The position numbers were made by a program, and so were the translations under genes. The notes beneath the pieces are model-generated. The model saw only the letters and a list, made by a program, of their open reading frames with translations. It had not been told where the DNA came from and did no database searches. Of a stretch of DNA of 64,000 nucleotides, positions 8,510 through 18,342 are shown in pieces. Each line of letters begins with the position of its first letter. Position 1 is the first letter of the stretch. The stretch is from Acinetobacter beijerinckii CIP 110307 (lineage in GTDB: Bacteria; Pseudomonadota; Gammaproteobacteria; Pseudomonadales; Moraxellaceae). The DNA lies in contig NZ_KB849765.1 of NCBI RefSeq assembly GCF_000369005.1, positions 835,881-899,880 of the forward strand, written 5' to 3'.

Positions 8510-9391
8510 TTAATCAACCAATAAATGCTGATATTTATCTGCCTGTTTACGTAAATAATCCCAGACCAGTTTTATCCGTGGCTCATGCTGTAAATCTACA
8601 AAGGTAAGCATCCAGAAAGTATGATTAAAACGTACTTGTTCAGCTAAAACATCCTGAAGTTCAGGTTTATCATGGGCTAAAAATTTCGGCAAAATAGCCA
8701 ATCCAGCACCTGCACTGACCGCGATTTGTTGTGCCAAAATACTGCTACTGCGAAAATTTGCAGTGAGTTTTAAGGGTAAGCGTTCTAGACAATACAGCTC
8801 AGGGCTATAGACCAAATCATCAATATAATTAACAAAACGGTGTTGGGTTAAATCCTCTAATCCACGAATTGGTGGATGTTGTGACAGATAGTTTTGACTG
8901 CCATAAATCTTTAATGAGTAATCTGACAGTCGCGTGATGATATAAGGTCCAGACGTTGGGCGATCAATAGACACCACAATGTCCGCTTCACGATGCGAGA
9001 GCTTAATCATCTTTGGCACAGGAATCAGGTCAATCGTGAGCTGAGGATAGTGAATCGATAACTCTGCTAATAGTCGTGCAAGAAATGCGGTACCAAATCC
9101 TTCAGGTGTGCCAATTCGCACACGACCTTGCAAAGGTTGATGCGGTTTCTCAATCTGAAGGAATGCCTGTTCCATTTGTTCAACCTGCGGAACAAGGGCT
9201 AATCCTTCCATCGTTAGTTCATAACCTGATGCTTCACGCTTGAACAAAGTCGTGCCTAAAGCCAGCTCCAATGCTTGAATCCGTCGAGCTACAGTACTGT
9301 GTTCCACGCCAATAATGCGTGCTGCATTGGTCAAGGTTTTGGTTCTCGCTAAAACCAGAAAAAACTGTAGATGATCCCAATCCACTTTCAT
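8510..9391 (-). CDS. LysR-type regulator divergent from the mms operon
   Basis: DNA-binding activator/repressor. N-terminal winged helix-turn-helix (DHLQFFLVLARTKTLTNAAR, about residues 5-65) and a periplasmic-binding-protein-like effector domain (about 90-285). The open frame runs up to 9475, but the family signature begins at MKVDWDHLQ, so the ATG at 9391 (293 residues) is preferred; the upstream stretch carries repeated GTGCA motifs that look like an operator. An ATG at 9403 is a close alternative. It is divergent from mmsA, so regulation of valine/isobutyrate catabolism is likely. This is positional inference; the classical MmsR of Pseudomonas is AraC-type, not LysR-type. Confidence 0.88.
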   Translation of the reverse strand: MKVDWDHLQFFLVLARTKTLTNAARIIGVEHSTVARRIQALELALGTTLFKREASGYELTMEGLALVPQVEQMEQAFLQIEKPHQPLQGRVRIGTPEGFGTAFLARLLAELSIHYPQLTIDLIPVPKMIKLSHREADIVVSIDRPTSGPYIITRLSDYSLKIYGSQNYLSQHPPIRGLEDLTQHRFVNYIDDLVYSPELYCLERLPLKLTANFRSSSILAQQIAVSAGAGLAILPKFLAHDKPELQDVLAEQVRFNHTFWMLTFVDLQHEPRIKLVWDYLRKQADKYQHLLVD

Positions 9392-9407
9392 TGTTATTGT
9401 CATCCCT

Positions 9408-9443
9408 GTGCATATTTGCACATCAATCGTGCATGAATTTGCG
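9408..9443. promoter_or_regulatory. tandem GTGCA motifs: candidate LysR operator
   Basis: GTGCATATTTGCAC (9408-9421) is a perfect 5-bp inverted repeat. GTGCATGAATTTGCG (9429-9443) is a near copy 21 bp further on. Two in-phase copies between a LysR gene and its divergent target fit this family. A further inverted repeat, GAAAATA-N11-TATTTTC, lies at 9492-9516. Confidence 0.45.
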
Positions 9444-9556
9444 TTGGTGGTCAAAGCATTCTTTGCTAGTCTCAAACAAATGTTAAAAAAAGAAAATACG
9501 ACGAATCGCTATTTTCGAACATCTGAACACAATAAAAATAGGCCTATGGAGAGGTT

Positions 9557-11074
9557 ATGAATACAATCCAGAAAATCGAGCTGGACACAGCTAAGCTACT
9601 CATTAATGGACAGTTGATCGAGTCTGAAACCCAACACTGGAAAGATATCGTCAATCCTGCGACACAGGAAGTCATCGGTCGTGTGCCTTTTGCAACAATG
9701 CAGGAAGTGGATGCAGCGATTCAAGCTGCACAAGATGCTTTTGCCACTTGGCGTCAAACACCGATTCAAGCACGTATGCGCATTATGCTGAAGCTACAAG
9801 ACTTGATTCGTGCCAACATGAAAGAGATCGCGAAAGTACTGACCGCTGAGCAAGGCAAAACCTTAGCCGATGCAGAAGGTGATATCCAGCGTGGCTTAGA
9901 AGTGGTTGAGCACGCTTGTTCTGTCGGTACTTTGCAAATGGGCGAGTACATCGAAGGCGTAGCACGAGGTGTAGATACCTATACTTTGCAACAACCATTG
10001 GGTGTTTGTGCGGGCATCACTCCATTTAATTTCCCAGCCATGATTCCATTGTGGATGTTCCCAATGGCGATTGTTTGTGGCAATACCTTTGTACTTAAAC
10101 CTTCTGAACAAGACCCATTAACCACGATGATGTTGGTCGAACTTGCGATTCAAGCAGGTGTACCTGTTGGTGTGTTGAATGTGGTTCATGGTGGCAAAGA
10201 AGTAGTCGATCGTCTCTGTACACATCCACACATTAAAGCGATTTCCTTTGTCGGTTCAACTGCGGTGGGTACGCATGTGTATAACCTCGCAGGGCAACAT
10301 GGCAAACGTGTGCAATCGATGATGGGGGCGAAAAACCATGTGGTGGTGATGCCTGATGCCAACAAAGAACAAACCCTCAATGCTTTAGTCGGTGCGGCTT
10401 TTGGTGCTGCAGGACAGCGTTGCATGGCACTTTCAGTTGCTGTGATGGTGGGTGAAAGTAAGCAATGGGTTCAAGAGTTGGTTGAAAAAGCCAAAACCTT
10501 GAAGGTTAATGCAGGACATGAGCCGAATACAGATATCGGACCTGTCATTTCTCAACGTGCCAAAGCGCGTGTGATTGATTTGATCAATAGTGGTGTCGAG
10601 CAAGGCGCAGAGCTGTTACTCGATGGTCGTGATGTGCAAGTTCAAGGTTATGAGTCAGGTAACTTTGTCGGAGCGACCATTTTTAATGGCGTGACCACAG
10701 ACATGCGCATCTATAAAGAAGAAATCTTTGGCCCTGTATTGGCAATTATTTCTGTTGATACTTTAGAAGAAGCGATTGAGCTGATCAATGCCAATCCATT
10801 TGGTAATGGTGTTGGACTCTTCACTCAAAGTGGTGCTACAGCACGTACCTTCCAAAACTTAATTGATATTGGTCAAGTGGGGATTAATATTCCAATTCCT
10901 GTGCCTGTACCATTCTTTAGCTTTACAGGTTCGCGTGGTTCAAAACTGGGTGATTTAGGCCCTTATGGTAAGCAAGCGGTACAGTTCTATACGCAGACCA
11001 AAACCATTACCAGTCGTTGGTTTGAAGATAGCCATGAAGTTGGCGGTGTAAATACCACCATTAGTTTACGTTAA
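9557..11074 (+). CDS. mmsA: CoA-acylating methylmalonate-semialdehyde dehydrogenase MmsA
   Basis: Converts methylmalonate semialdehyde plus CoA and NAD to propionyl-CoA and CO2, the last step of valine degradation. 505 residues, normal for the family. The ALDH fold shows [20 protein letters not shown] (cofactor and substrate loop) and the catalytic cysteine in [11 protein letters not shown] (Cys289). The CoA-acylating subfamily lacks the general-base glutamate of ordinary ALDHs, and [15 protein letters not shown] matches that subfamily. The ATG at 9557 follows GGAGAGG. It is the first gene of a seven-gene run on the plus strand; mmsB follows after 13 bp. Probably controlled by the divergent LysR regulator. 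Confidence 0.96.
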   Translation: MNTIQKIELDTAKLLINGQLIESETQHWKDIVNPATQEVIGRVPFATMQEVDAAIQAAQDAFATWRQTPIQARMRIMLKLQDLIRANMKEIAKVLTAEQGKTLADAEGDIQRGLEVVEHACSVGTLQMGEYIEGVARGVDTYTLQQPLGVCAGITPFNFPAMIPLWMFPMAIVCGNTFVLKPSEQDPLTTMMLVELAIQAGVPVGVLNVVHGGKEVVDRLCTHPHIKAISFVGSTAVGTHVYNLAGQHGKRVQSMMGAKNHVVVMPDANKEQTLNALVGAAFGAAGQRCMALSVAVMVGESKQWVQELVEKAKTLKVNAGHEPNTDIGPVISQRAKARVIDLINSGVEQGAELLLDGRDVQVQGYESGNFVGATIFNGVTTDMRIYKEEIFGPVLAIISVDTLEEAIELINANPFGNGVGLFTQSGATARTFQNLIDIGQVGINIPIPVPVPFFSFTGSRGSKLGDLGPYGKQAVQFYTQTKTITSRWFEDSHEVGGVNTTISLR

Positions 11075-11087
11075 GGGGGAATCAGGG

Positions 11088-11978
11088 ATGAATATCGCCT
11101 TTATCGGTCTCGGAAATATGGGCGGCAGAATGGCTCATAACCTGCTCAAAGCAGGACTTACAGTTTATGGTTATGACCTCAGTGAAGTGGCGAATCAGCA
11201 CTTTGCTGAAGCGGGTGGTGTGGTCTGCGACAGTCCACAAGCAGCAGCCCAACAAGCAGATGTGGTGATCACCATGTTACCAGCAGCCAAGCATGTCAAA
11301 GAGGTTTACCTCGGTGAGGAGGGCGTGCTGGAAGTCTTGAAGGCAGGGGCATTGTGTATTGATAGCAGTACCATTGACCCGCAGACCATCAAAGATATCG
11401 CTGCGCTTGCGCAAACTAAAAATATTCACATCTGTGATGCGCCTGTGTCGGGTGGCACTATTGGCGCGAAGGCAGGTACTCTCACTTTTATGGTAGGTGC
11501 CAATGATCAGACCTTTGAGGAAGTCAAACCTGTGCTCAGCCACATGGGCAAGAATGTCATTCATTGTGGCGAGGTTGGTGCAGGACAAATTGCCAAGATT
11601 TGCAATAACTTAATTCTTGGAATCTCGATGGCTGCTGTGGCAGAGGGCATGGCATTGGGTGCCAAATTGGGGATTGATCCGCAAGCATTGGCGGGTGTGG
11701 TGAACACCTCAAGTGGTCGTTGCTGGAGTTCAGAGATTTGTAATCCATGGCCACATATCAATGAAAATGCACCTGCTTCACGTGGCTATCAAGATGGTTT
11801 TGCGACACAACTGATGCTGAAAGATTTAGGTCTCGCGGTCGAGGCAGCAGGTCAGGTCAAACAGCCTATTTTGTTAGGTGGCATGGTACAGCAGATGTAT
11901 CAGCAGATGTGTATGCGTGGAAATGCGCATTTGGATTTCTCCAGCATTATCCAGCAATACCTACCAGACCAAGTTTAA
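11088..11978 (+). CDS. mmsB: 3-hydroxyisobutyrate dehydrogenase MmsB
   Basis: NAD-dependent oxidation of 3-hydroxyisobutyrate to methylmalonate semialdehyde, the substrate of MmsA just upstream. 296 residues. The N-terminal Rossmann motif IAFIGLGNMGGRMAHNLLKA, the substrate motif DAPVSGGTIGAKAGTL and the catalytic-lysine helix GAGQIAKICNNLI are all intact, marking a beta-hydroxyacid dehydrogenase. The ATG at 11088 follows GGGGGAATCAGGG. An 82-bp gap to the next gene holds a small hairpin, so expression of mmsAB and the downstream genes may differ. Confidence 0.96.
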   Translation: MNIAFIGLGNMGGRMAHNLLKAGLTVYGYDLSEVANQHFAEAGGVVCDSPQAAAQQADVVITMLPAAKHVKEVYLGEEGVLEVLKAGALCIDSSTIDPQTIKDIAALAQTKNIHICDAPVSGGTIGAKAGTLTFMVGANDQTFEEVKPVLSHMGKNVIHCGEVGAGQIAKICNNLILGISMAAVAEGMALGAKLGIDPQALAGVVNTSSGRCWSSEICNPWPHINENAPASRGYQDGFATQLMLKDLGLAVEAAGQVKQPILLGGMVQQMYQQMCMRGNAHLDFSSIIQQYLPDQV

Positions 11979-11982
11979 ACAT

Positions 11983-12001
11983 CAAGCCATTGGATGGCTT
12001 G
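11983..12001 (+). other. intercistronic hairpin between mmsB and the acyl-CoA ligase gene
   Basis: Perfect 8-bp stem CAAGCCAT / ATGGCTTG with a TGG loop, five bases after the mmsB stop. There is no T-run, so it is more likely an mRNA stabiliser or partial attenuator than a full terminator. Confidence 0.45.
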
Positions 12002-12060
12002 TAAACCAATAAATGCAACTCTGTCGTAAATAACTACAAATCCAGACTGAGGGAATAGAG

Positions 12061-13710
12061 ATGTTGAATTATAAAGATGTGGCAAACGCATTTGATTTTG
12101 AAAATACGGCTCAACACATGTTGTCAGGTTCGTTGGATGAACTCAATGCATGCTTTGAGTGTTGTGACCGACATGTAGACGGTGAAAAAGTTGCTTTGTA
12201 CTGGCAAGGCAAAGATGGGCGTAAGGAACAATATACTTTTGCGCAATTCAAACAGTGGTCCAGTCAATTTGCCAATTTTCTAAAATCACAAGGTGTACAG
12301 GCAGGTGATCGTATTTCGGGTTTATTACCACGAACGCCTGAGCTGATCGTGACGATTTTAGCCGCATGGCGAATTGGAGCCGTATATCAACCGCTGTTTA
12401 CGGCTTTTGGACCGAAAGCGATTGAGCATCGTATTCAACTTGCACAAAGCAAGTTAGTCGTCACGGATGTGGGCAATCGCAGCAAGCTCGATGAAGTTGA
12501 ACAATGCCCAGCTATCGTAACCGTTGCTGATGCAGAAGGTTCAGTGCCCAAAGCTAGCGATTTTAATTTTTGGCAGGAGCTGAATCAGCAGTCTGATCAA
12601 TGTGAATTAGTGATGCGTAATTTGCACGATCCGTTCTTATTGATGTTTACCTCAGGGACCACTGGACCTGCCAAACCGCTCGAAGTTCCACTAAAAGCCT
12701 TAATTGCATTTGGTCGCTATATGCAAGATGCGATTGGCTTAACTGAAGATGATGCCTTTTGGAATATTGCTGATCCAGGTTGGGCCTATGGTTTGTACTA
12801 TGCGATTACTGGGCCGTTATTCTTGGGACATGCGACATTGTTCTATGAAGGTGGATTCAGTACGGATAGTTTGTGTCAAATCGTCAAGGATTATCAAATC
12901 ACCAATTTGGCAGGTGCACCAACGGCTTATCGTATGATGATGGCTGCTGATCCAGCACAAATGGCGCCGTTAAAAGGTCAGTTCCGTGTGGTCAGTAGTG
13001 CAGGTGAGCCACTGAATCCAGAAGTGATTCGCTGGTTCAAACAAGTTTTAGATGCGCCGATTTACGATCATTACGGACAAACTGAAGTGGGTATGGTGGT
13101 CTGTAACCATCACGGTTTAAGCCATGAAATACGTGCAGGTGCGGCAGGTTTTCCAAGTCCGGGTTATCGGGTTGCCGTGGTCAATGAACAAGGCGAAGAG
13201 CTTCCGCCAGACACCGCCGGAATTTTAGCGGTGGATATCAGCCAATCGCCAATGATGTGGTTTGGTGGGTATAAAGAAAGCCGTAAATCACCTTTTGTTG
13301 GCAATTATTACTTAACAGGCGATACCGCTGAGTTACATAGTGATGGCAGTATGAGTTTTGTGGGACGTAGCGATGATGTGATCACCACATCGGGTTATCG
13401 CATCGGTCCATTTGATGTTGAAAGTGCTTTGCTTGAACATGATGCGGTGATTGAAGCTGCGGTAATTGGTGTGCCTGATCCAGATCGTACCGAACTGGTT
13501 AAAGCCTTTGTGATTTTAGCGGCAGGTGTACAGTCTACAGTTGCTTTGGCAGAAGAATTAAGCCAATTTGTGAAAAAACGTCTTTCTGCACATGCATATC
13601 CACGTCTAGTGGAATTTGTCACCGAGTTGCCGAAGACGCCAAGTGGTAAAATCCAACGTTTTTTATTGCGTAATCAGGAAATTGCTAAGCAACAAGTAAA
13701 AGCAGGGTAA
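12061..13710 (+). CDS. AMP-dependent acyl-CoA synthetase
   Basis: ANL-superfamily enzyme that activates a carboxylic acid to its CoA thioester through an acyl-AMP intermediate. 549 residues. The P-loop-like motif is [20 protein letters not shown], the A5 region is [11 protein letters not shown], the hinge is in [20 protein letters not shown], and the C-terminal catalytic lysine is in [12 protein letters not shown]. Resembles acetyl/propionyl/medium-chain ligases. In this operon it probably activates isobutyrate, or another short branched acid, for the dehydrogenase that follows. The exact substrate is inference. 11 bp separate it from the dehydrogenase gene. Confidence 0.92.
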   Translation: MLNYKDVANAFDFENTAQHMLSGSLDELNACFECCDRHVDGEKVALYWQGKDGRKEQYTFAQFKQWSSQFANFLKSQGVQAGDRISGLLPRTPELIVTILAAWRIGAVYQPLFTAFGPKAIEHRIQLAQSKLVVTDVGNRSKLDEVEQCPAIVTVADAEGSVPKASDFNFWQELNQQSDQCELVMRNLHDPFLLMFTSGTTGPAKPLEVPLKALIAFGRYMQDAIGLTEDDAFWNIADPGWAYGLYYAITGPLFLGHATLFYEGGFSTDSLCQIVKDYQITNLAGAPTAYRMMMAADPAQMAPLKGQFRVVSSAGEPLNPEVIRWFKQVLDAPIYDHYGQTEVGMVVCNHHGLSHEIRAGAAGFPSPGYRVAVVNEQGEELPPDTAGILAVDISQSPMMWFGGYKESRKSPFVGNYYLTGDTAELHSDGSMSFVGRSDDVITTSGYRIGPFDVESALLEHDAVIEAAVIGVPDPDRTELVKAFVILAAGVQSTVALAEELSQFVKKRLSAHAYPRLVEFVTELPKTPSGKIQRFLLRNQEIAKQQVKAG

Positions 13711-13721
13711 GGGAAATAACA

Positions 13722-14849
13722 ATGCAATTTACCGAAGAACAATTGTTAATTCGTGATATGGCGAAAAGTTTCGCCCAAGAACAAATCAAACCGAATGCCA
13801 GTGATTGGGATCGAGATGGCACTTTTCCCAAAGCTGCGTTAGCGCAGATGGGGCAGCTTGGTTTTATGGGGATGCTAGTCCCAGAGCAATGGGGTGGGTC
13901 AGATACGGGCAATTTGGCCTATGTACTAGCACTCGAAGAAGTTGCAGCAGCAGATGGTGCGACCTCGACCATTATGAGCGTGCATAACTCGGTGGGCTGT
14001 GTACCTATTTTAAAATTTGGTAATGACGAGCAAAAAGAACGCTTTTTAAAACCCTTAGCCCAAGGTGAAATGATCGGAGCCTTTGCTTTAACCGAACCAC
14101 ACACAGGTTCAGATGCCGCAGCCATCAAAACTCGCGCAGTTAAGGATGGTGATGATTATATTCTGAATGGTGCAAAGCAGTTTATTACTTCTGGCCATAA
14201 TGCAGGGGTGATTATCGTCTTTGCCGTGACTGATCCAAGCGCAGGTAAAAAGGGGATTAGTGCCTTTCTCGTGCCACGTGATACACCCGGATATGAGGTC
14301 ATTCGTGTCGAAGAGAAATTAGGTTTACATGCTTCGGATACCTGTCAGATTGCTTTGACCGATGTACGTGTGCATAAAAGTTTGATGTTGGGTAAAGAAG
14401 GCGAGGGTCTGAAAATTGCACTTGCTAATTTAGAAGGTGGTCGTATCGGAATTGCAGCACAAGCAGTGGGTTTGGCGCGTGCAGCTTTAGAAGAAGCGAC
14501 AGACTATGCCAAAGAACGTCTGACATTTGGTAAACCAATTTTCGAGCATCAAGCGATTGCCTTCCGCCTTGCTAGTATGGCAACAGAGATCGAAGCTGCA
14601 CGACAACTGGTTCATTATGCTGCACGTCTCAAAGAAGCGGGTCAGCCTTGTTTGAATGAAGCATCGATGGCGAAATTATTTGCATCTGAAATGTCAGAGC
14701 GTGTCTGTTCAAGTGCCTTACAGGTCTTTGGTGGTTATGGCTATCTGAAAGATTTTCCAATCGAACGAATTTATCGTGATGCACGAATTTGTCAGATTTA
14801 TGAAGGTACTAGCGATATTCAACGTTTAGTGATCGCACGTAGTCTATAA
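13722..14849 (+). CDS. acyl-CoA dehydrogenase (probable isobutyryl-CoA dehydrogenase)
   Basis: FAD enzyme that desaturates an acyl-CoA and passes electrons to ETF; here most likely isobutyryl-CoA to methacrylyl-CoA. 375 residues with the family signatures [19 protein letters not shown] and [20 protein letters not shown]. The catalytic base is the glutamate of YEGTSDIQ (Glu361). The ATG at 13722 follows AAGGGA. Substrate is inferred from the neighbouring mmsAB, hydratase and hydrolase genes, which supply every following step. A 2-methyl-branched or short-chain acyl-CoA dehydrogenase is the alternative. Confidence 0.93.
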   Translation: MQFTEEQLLIRDMAKSFAQEQIKPNASDWDRDGTFPKAALAQMGQLGFMGMLVPEQWGGSDTGNLAYVLALEEVAAADGATSTIMSVHNSVGCVPILKFGNDEQKERFLKPLAQGEMIGAFALTEPHTGSDAAAIKTRAVKDGDDYILNGAKQFITSGHNAGVIIVFAVTDPSAGKKGISAFLVPRDTPGYEVIRVEEKLGLHASDTCQIALTDVRVHKSLMLGKEGEGLKIALANLEGGRIGIAAQAVGLARAALEEATDYAKERLTFGKPIFEHQAIAFRLASMATEIEAARQLVHYAARLKEAGQPCLNEASMAKLFASEMSERVCSSALQVFGGYGYLKDFPIERIYRDARICQIYEGTSDIQRLVIARSL

Positions 14850-14870
14850 AACTCAAACAAGGATTGAATG

Positions 14871-15644
14871 ATGCAGTGGCAAACTATTTTATTGGAAAAG
14901 CATAATGGTGTTGGGTTAATTACCCTCAATCGTCCTAAAGCTTTAAATGCGTTAAACAGTGAATTGATCAGTGAAGTGAATCAAGCCCTCGACCAACTGG
15001 AAAAGGATCGTGAGATTGGTTGTATCGTATTGGCAGGTTCAGAAAAAGCTTTTGCAGCAGGCGCGGATATTAAGGAAATGGCACAGCTAAATTTTCCTGA
15101 TATTTATTTTGATGATTTTTTCCATCTTGCTGATCGTATTGCCCAACGCCGTAAACCTTTGATTGCTGCGGTGAGTGGTTATGCTTTGGGTGGTGGTTGT
15201 GAATTAGCACTGATGTGTGACTTTATCTACTGCGCTGAGAATGCCAAGTTCGGCTTACCTGAAGTGACTTTGGGCGTAATTCCGGGAATTGGTGGAACAC
15301 AACGTTTAACTCATGCCATTGGTAAAGCTAAAGCGATGGAAATGTGCCTCACCGCACGACAAATGGGTGCAGTAGAAGCTGAGTTAAGTGGTTTGGTTGC
15401 ACGTGTATTCAACAAAGAAGACCTACTCCAACAAACCCTACAAGCCGCTGAACAAATTGCGACACGTTCGCTGACTGCAAACATGATGCTGAAAGAAACC
15501 ATTAATCGAGCTTTCGAAGTCAATTTGACCGAAGGATTACGATTTGAACGACGCATGTTCCATTCTATTTTTGCCACTGCGGACCAAAAAGAAGGCATGC
15601 GGGCGTTTGTAGAAAAACGGCAGGCAAATTTTAAAAATCAATAA
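14871..15644 (+). CDS. enoyl-CoA hydratase
   Basis: Crotonase-fold enzyme adding water to an enoyl-CoA; in this pathway methacrylyl-CoA to 3-hydroxyisobutyryl-CoA. The oxyanion-hole segments AFAAGADIKEM and ALGGGCELALMCDF are intact, and both catalytic acidic positions fall in GLPEVTLGVIPGIGGTQRL. Two ATG codons lie side by side; the second (14871) is 7 bases after AAGGA and is chosen, giving 257 residues. It closely resembles ordinary short-chain EchA/FadB-type hydratases, so the branched-chain role rests on the operon. Confidence 0.93.
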   Translation: MQWQTILLEKHNGVGLITLNRPKALNALNSELISEVNQALDQLEKDREIGCIVLAGSEKAFAAGADIKEMAQLNFPDIYFDDFFHLADRIAQRRKPLIAAVSGYALGGGCELALMCDFIYCAENAKFGLPEVTLGVIPGIGGTQRLTHAIGKAKAMEMCLTARQMGAVEAELSGLVARVFNKEDLLQQTLQAAEQIATRSLTANMMLKETINRAFEVNLTEGLRFERRMFHSIFATADQKEGMRAFVEKRQANFKNQ

Positions 15645-15656
15645 GAGATCAATAAA

Positions 15657-16682
15657 ATGAACAAAGAAAATCACTTAATGATTGAGCAACAAGGTGGTCT
15701 AGGCATGATCACCTTAGATCGAGTGACACATCTGAACGCACTATCGCTTGAGATGATTGAGGGGATTCGAGCCCAACTTGAGCTTTGGCGAGATGATGCT
15801 GCTATCCAAGCGATTTTAATCAAATCGAACAGCCCGAAAGCCTTTTGTGCAGGAGGCGATATTCGCTATCTGTATGACAGTTATAAACTGGGCACGACAG
15901 ATCATCAGGGTTATTTTAGTGCCGAATATAACATGCTCACCACCATACGTGAGTACCATAAACCTGTCATCGTTCTGCTCAATGGTTATGTGCTTGGTGG
16001 TGGTTTTGGCTTAGCGCAAGCCTGCCACATCATTGTGAGTAGTGAAAAATCACGCTTTGCCATGCCTGAAACAGCGATTGGTTTTTTCCCAGATGTCGGC
16101 GCTACTCATTTCCTATCGCGCTTGGATGACATAGGCGTGTATATGGCGATTACAGGTGAGCAAATCAGTAGCAGTGATGCCCTTTATTTGGATTTGATTG
16201 ACTACCATGTACCGAGCGAAAAACTGCTTGCCTTGCAAGATGCCTTGGTTGCAGAAAACGATTTAAGTCAACAAAACATTGAACATATTGTGAGTTGCTT
16301 TATCACCCGACCAGCAGAAAGTGAATTGAAACAGTATGCCGAGGCGATTCGTAAACATTTCGGTTTCCAACATTTGGATGAGATTGAGCAAAGTCTTGCG
16401 AATGAACAAGATGAGCAGTTACACGCATGGGCCAGCAAATTATTGCATCTACTGCAACAACGCTCATTTGTGGCAAAACAAACCAGCTTGAAACTACAAC
16501 ATCTTGGACGTGGACTTTCTTTGCAACAATGCATGCAACTTGAGCGTGATTTGCAGGATATTTGGTTTGAGCATGGTGACTTTATTGAAGGTGTGCGTGC
16601 ACTGATTGTCGATAAAGATAAGCAACCGCAATGGAAACAGGCCAATCCAGAACTAGAGCAAATATTAGAAAAGCTGAGCTAA
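15657..16682 (+). CDS. 3-hydroxyisobutyryl-CoA hydrolase (HIBCH type)
   Basis: Releases free 3-hydroxyisobutyrate from its CoA ester, the step before MmsB. 341 residues, longer than a simple hydratase and typical of the HIBCH branch of the crotonase family. The signature segments are AFCAGGDIRYLYDS, VLGGGFGLAQACH and PETAIGFFPDVGATHFLS; the extended C-terminal helical region (about 240-341) is also characteristic. The ATG at 15657 is 12 bp after the hydratase gene. The operon now holds every step from isobutyryl-CoA to propionyl-CoA. Confidence 0.93.
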   Translation: MNKENHLMIEQQGGLGMITLDRVTHLNALSLEMIEGIRAQLELWRDDAAIQAILIKSNSPKAFCAGGDIRYLYDSYKLGTTDHQGYFSAEYNMLTTIREYHKPVIVLLNGYVLGGGFGLAQACHIIVSSEKSRFAMPETAIGFFPDVGATHFLSRLDDIGVYMAITGEQISSSDALYLDLIDYHVPSEKLLALQDALVAENDLSQQNIEHIVSCFITRPAESELKQYAEAIRKHFGFQHLDEIEQSLANEQDEQLHAWASKLLHLLQQRSFVAKQTSLKLQHLGRGLSLQQCMQLERDLQDIWFEHGDFIEGVRALIVDKDKQPQWKQANPELEQILEKLS

Positions 16683-16801
16683 GTACGGCTCATCCGATTG
16701 ATATTACAAAGGAGAAATACAAACAGGACGTAGACTTTTGATCAAGCATGATCATCAGCATAAAAATTCAGAATAAAAATTTCCAAGAAAGGAAAATGAA
16801 G

Positions 16802-18154
16802 ATGCAAACATTACATGGAAACGGTTCACATCCTAAAAAGTCATCACATCGTTTGGCGGGTATCTCCAGTATGGTAGGTACCACCATCGAGTGGTATGAC
16901 TTTTTTATCTATGGCGCAGCGGCGGCGCTGATTTTCAATAAATTATTTTTCCCAAATCTTGACCCCTTGACAGGTGTGTTGGCTGCATTTGGCACCTATG
17001 CAGTAGGCTTTATCGGACGCCCCCTAGGTGGTTTAGTGTTTGGGCACTTTGGTGACAAGATTGGTCGTAAGTCCATGTTGTTACTGACTTTGATGCTGAT
17101 GGGTATTCCCACTGTATTGATTGGACTGTTGCCTACCTATGAATCAATCGGCTATTGGGCTGCGATTTGCTTGGTCATCTTGCGTTTTATCCAAGGTATG
17201 GCAATGGGTGGAGAGTGGGGCGGTGCTGTGCTCATGGCAGTTGAACATGCACCTGAGGGCAAAAAAGGATTTTGGGGTAGTTTGCCTCAAGCAAGTACAG
17301 GCGGCGGTTTAATGCTGGCTTCAATTGCGCTCGGTTTAGTGTCCTTACTGCCTGAACAAGCATTGTTTAGTTGGGGTTGGCGCATCCCTTTTCTCGCAAG
17401 TATCGTATTACTGGCTGTAGGTTGGTATATCCGTGTTAAAGTACCTGAGTCACCTGACTTTGAAAAAGTCAAAGAGCAAGCTGAGAATATTAAAGTTCCT
17501 GCGTTACAGGTCTTCAAACAACATCCAAAACAGTTGATTACGATTATTGTGGCACGTGCTGCTGAAAATGCATGGTTTTACATTGCATCAACATTTACTT
17601 TGGCTTATACCACGACTCAACTTGGAATCCCTCGACAAGAAATTCTATTTGCTACCATTTGTGGTGCAGCAGTCATTCTATTTATGACCCCATTGTGTGG
17701 ACATCTGTCCGATCGGGTTGGTCAACGCAATATGTTTATGTTTGGCTTGTGTGTGCTGGCAGTATTTAGCTATCCATTCTTTAGTATGTTAAACACCAAA
17801 GACCCTGTACTGGTGTGGACTGCGATTGTTTTGGCCATTGGTGTGGTGTTCCCAATTATGTATGCACCACAAGCACAATTGTTCGCACGGCAGTTCCCTG
17901 CTGAAATTCGATATAGTGGCATCTCAATTTCAGTGCAGTTAGCAGGTGTATTGGGTGGTGGTATTGCACCGTTGATTGCAACCAAGTTATTGAGCGTCGG
18001 TGGTGGCAATCCATATTTGATTATGATTTATATCGGTTCGATGGCAGTCGTTGCAATTATTGCGACAACCTTTATGCCGCGTGACCGAATTGCGCAAACT
18101 TATCAGCAATCAAATGAACTAGATTTAAAAACGAAGATTACCGAACAGTCTTAG
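16802..18154 (+). CDS. MFS transporter, metabolite:H+ symporter (MHS) family
   Basis: Inner-membrane proton symporter of about twelve helices. EWYDFFIYG at the first helix, GRPLGGLVFGHFGDKIGRK in loop 2-3 and GGEWGGAVLMAVEHAP are MHS-family hallmarks, shared with ShiA, ProP and KgtP. The open frame extends to 16748, but AAGGA at 16789-16793 fits the ATG at 16802 (8-base spacing), giving 450 residues. It lies 119 bp after the HIBCH gene and probably belongs to the same transcription unit, so it may import isobutyrate, a branched-chain keto acid or a related carboxylate. Substrate not determinable here. A strong terminator follows. Confidence 0.9.
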   Translation: MQTLHGNGSHPKKSSHRLAGISSMVGTTIEWYDFFIYGAAAALIFNKLFFPNLDPLTGVLAAFGTYAVGFIGRPLGGLVFGHFGDKIGRKSMLLLTLMLMGIPTVLIGLLPTYESIGYWAAICLVILRFIQGMAMGGEWGGAVLMAVEHAPEGKKGFWGSLPQASTGGGLMLASIALGLVSLLPEQALFSWGWRIPFLASIVLLAVGWYIRVKVPESPDFEKVKEQAENIKVPALQVFKQHPKQLITIIVARAAENAWFYIASTFTLAYTTTQLGIPRQEILFATICGAAVILFMTPLCGHLSDRVGQRNMFMFGLCVLAVFSYPFFSMLNTKDPVLVWTAIVLAIGVVFPIMYAPQAQLFARQFPAEIRYSGISISVQLAGVLGGGIAPLIATKLLSVGGGNPYLIMIYIGSMAVVAIIATTFMPRDRIAQTYQQSNELDLKTKITEQS

Positions 18155-18171
18155 CTGCTAAATGTATAGAT

Positions 18172-18250
18172 AGGAAAAAAGCCCTCATCTTTCGATGAGG
18201 GCTTTTTTTGAATCTAGAGCGGAAAGGATACTCGGGCTCGCGACTCCAGC
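18172..18250. repeat. direct repeat copy 1: terminator plus tRNA-Gly 3'-half remnant
   Basis: This stretch matches 18807-18883 through the hairpin, the spacer TTTTTTGAATCT and then, with increasing mismatches, the 3' half of tRNA-Gly. The two copies bracket the GNAT gene, about 635 bp apart. Confidence 0.75.
18181..18209. terminator. terminator of the valine operon (copy 1)
   Basis: Stem GCCCTCATC / GATGAGGGC with a TTTC loop, six A before and seven T after it. It can work on both strands. Confidence 0.9.
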
Positions 18251-18251
18251 G
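18213..18251 (-). pseudogene. decayed 3' half of a tRNA-Gly gene
   Basis: On the minus strand this matches the 3' acceptor and T-arm of the intact tRNA-Gly at 18849-18924. Differences include loss of one G in the acceptor run, CCA changed to CTA, and several substitutions; homology fades after about 40 bases. The 5' half is absent. It looks like the scar of a duplication or integration event at the tRNA locus. Confidence 0.65.
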
Positions 18252-18342
18252 TTAGCGGTAGTCACGAACATAAATTACGTTAGATAGTAATCTATGGAAC
18301 TACCCTTTATTGTATTGCTAATCGTTATTTTGAGGTTTGAAT

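Noticed and set aside
9392..9475. N-terminal extension of the LysR regulator
   Set aside because: It precedes the conserved start of the DNA-binding domain and contains operator-like repeats.
18213..18251. third complete tRNA-Gly gene
   Set aside because: Only the 3' half is recognisable, with disrupted acceptor and T-arm.
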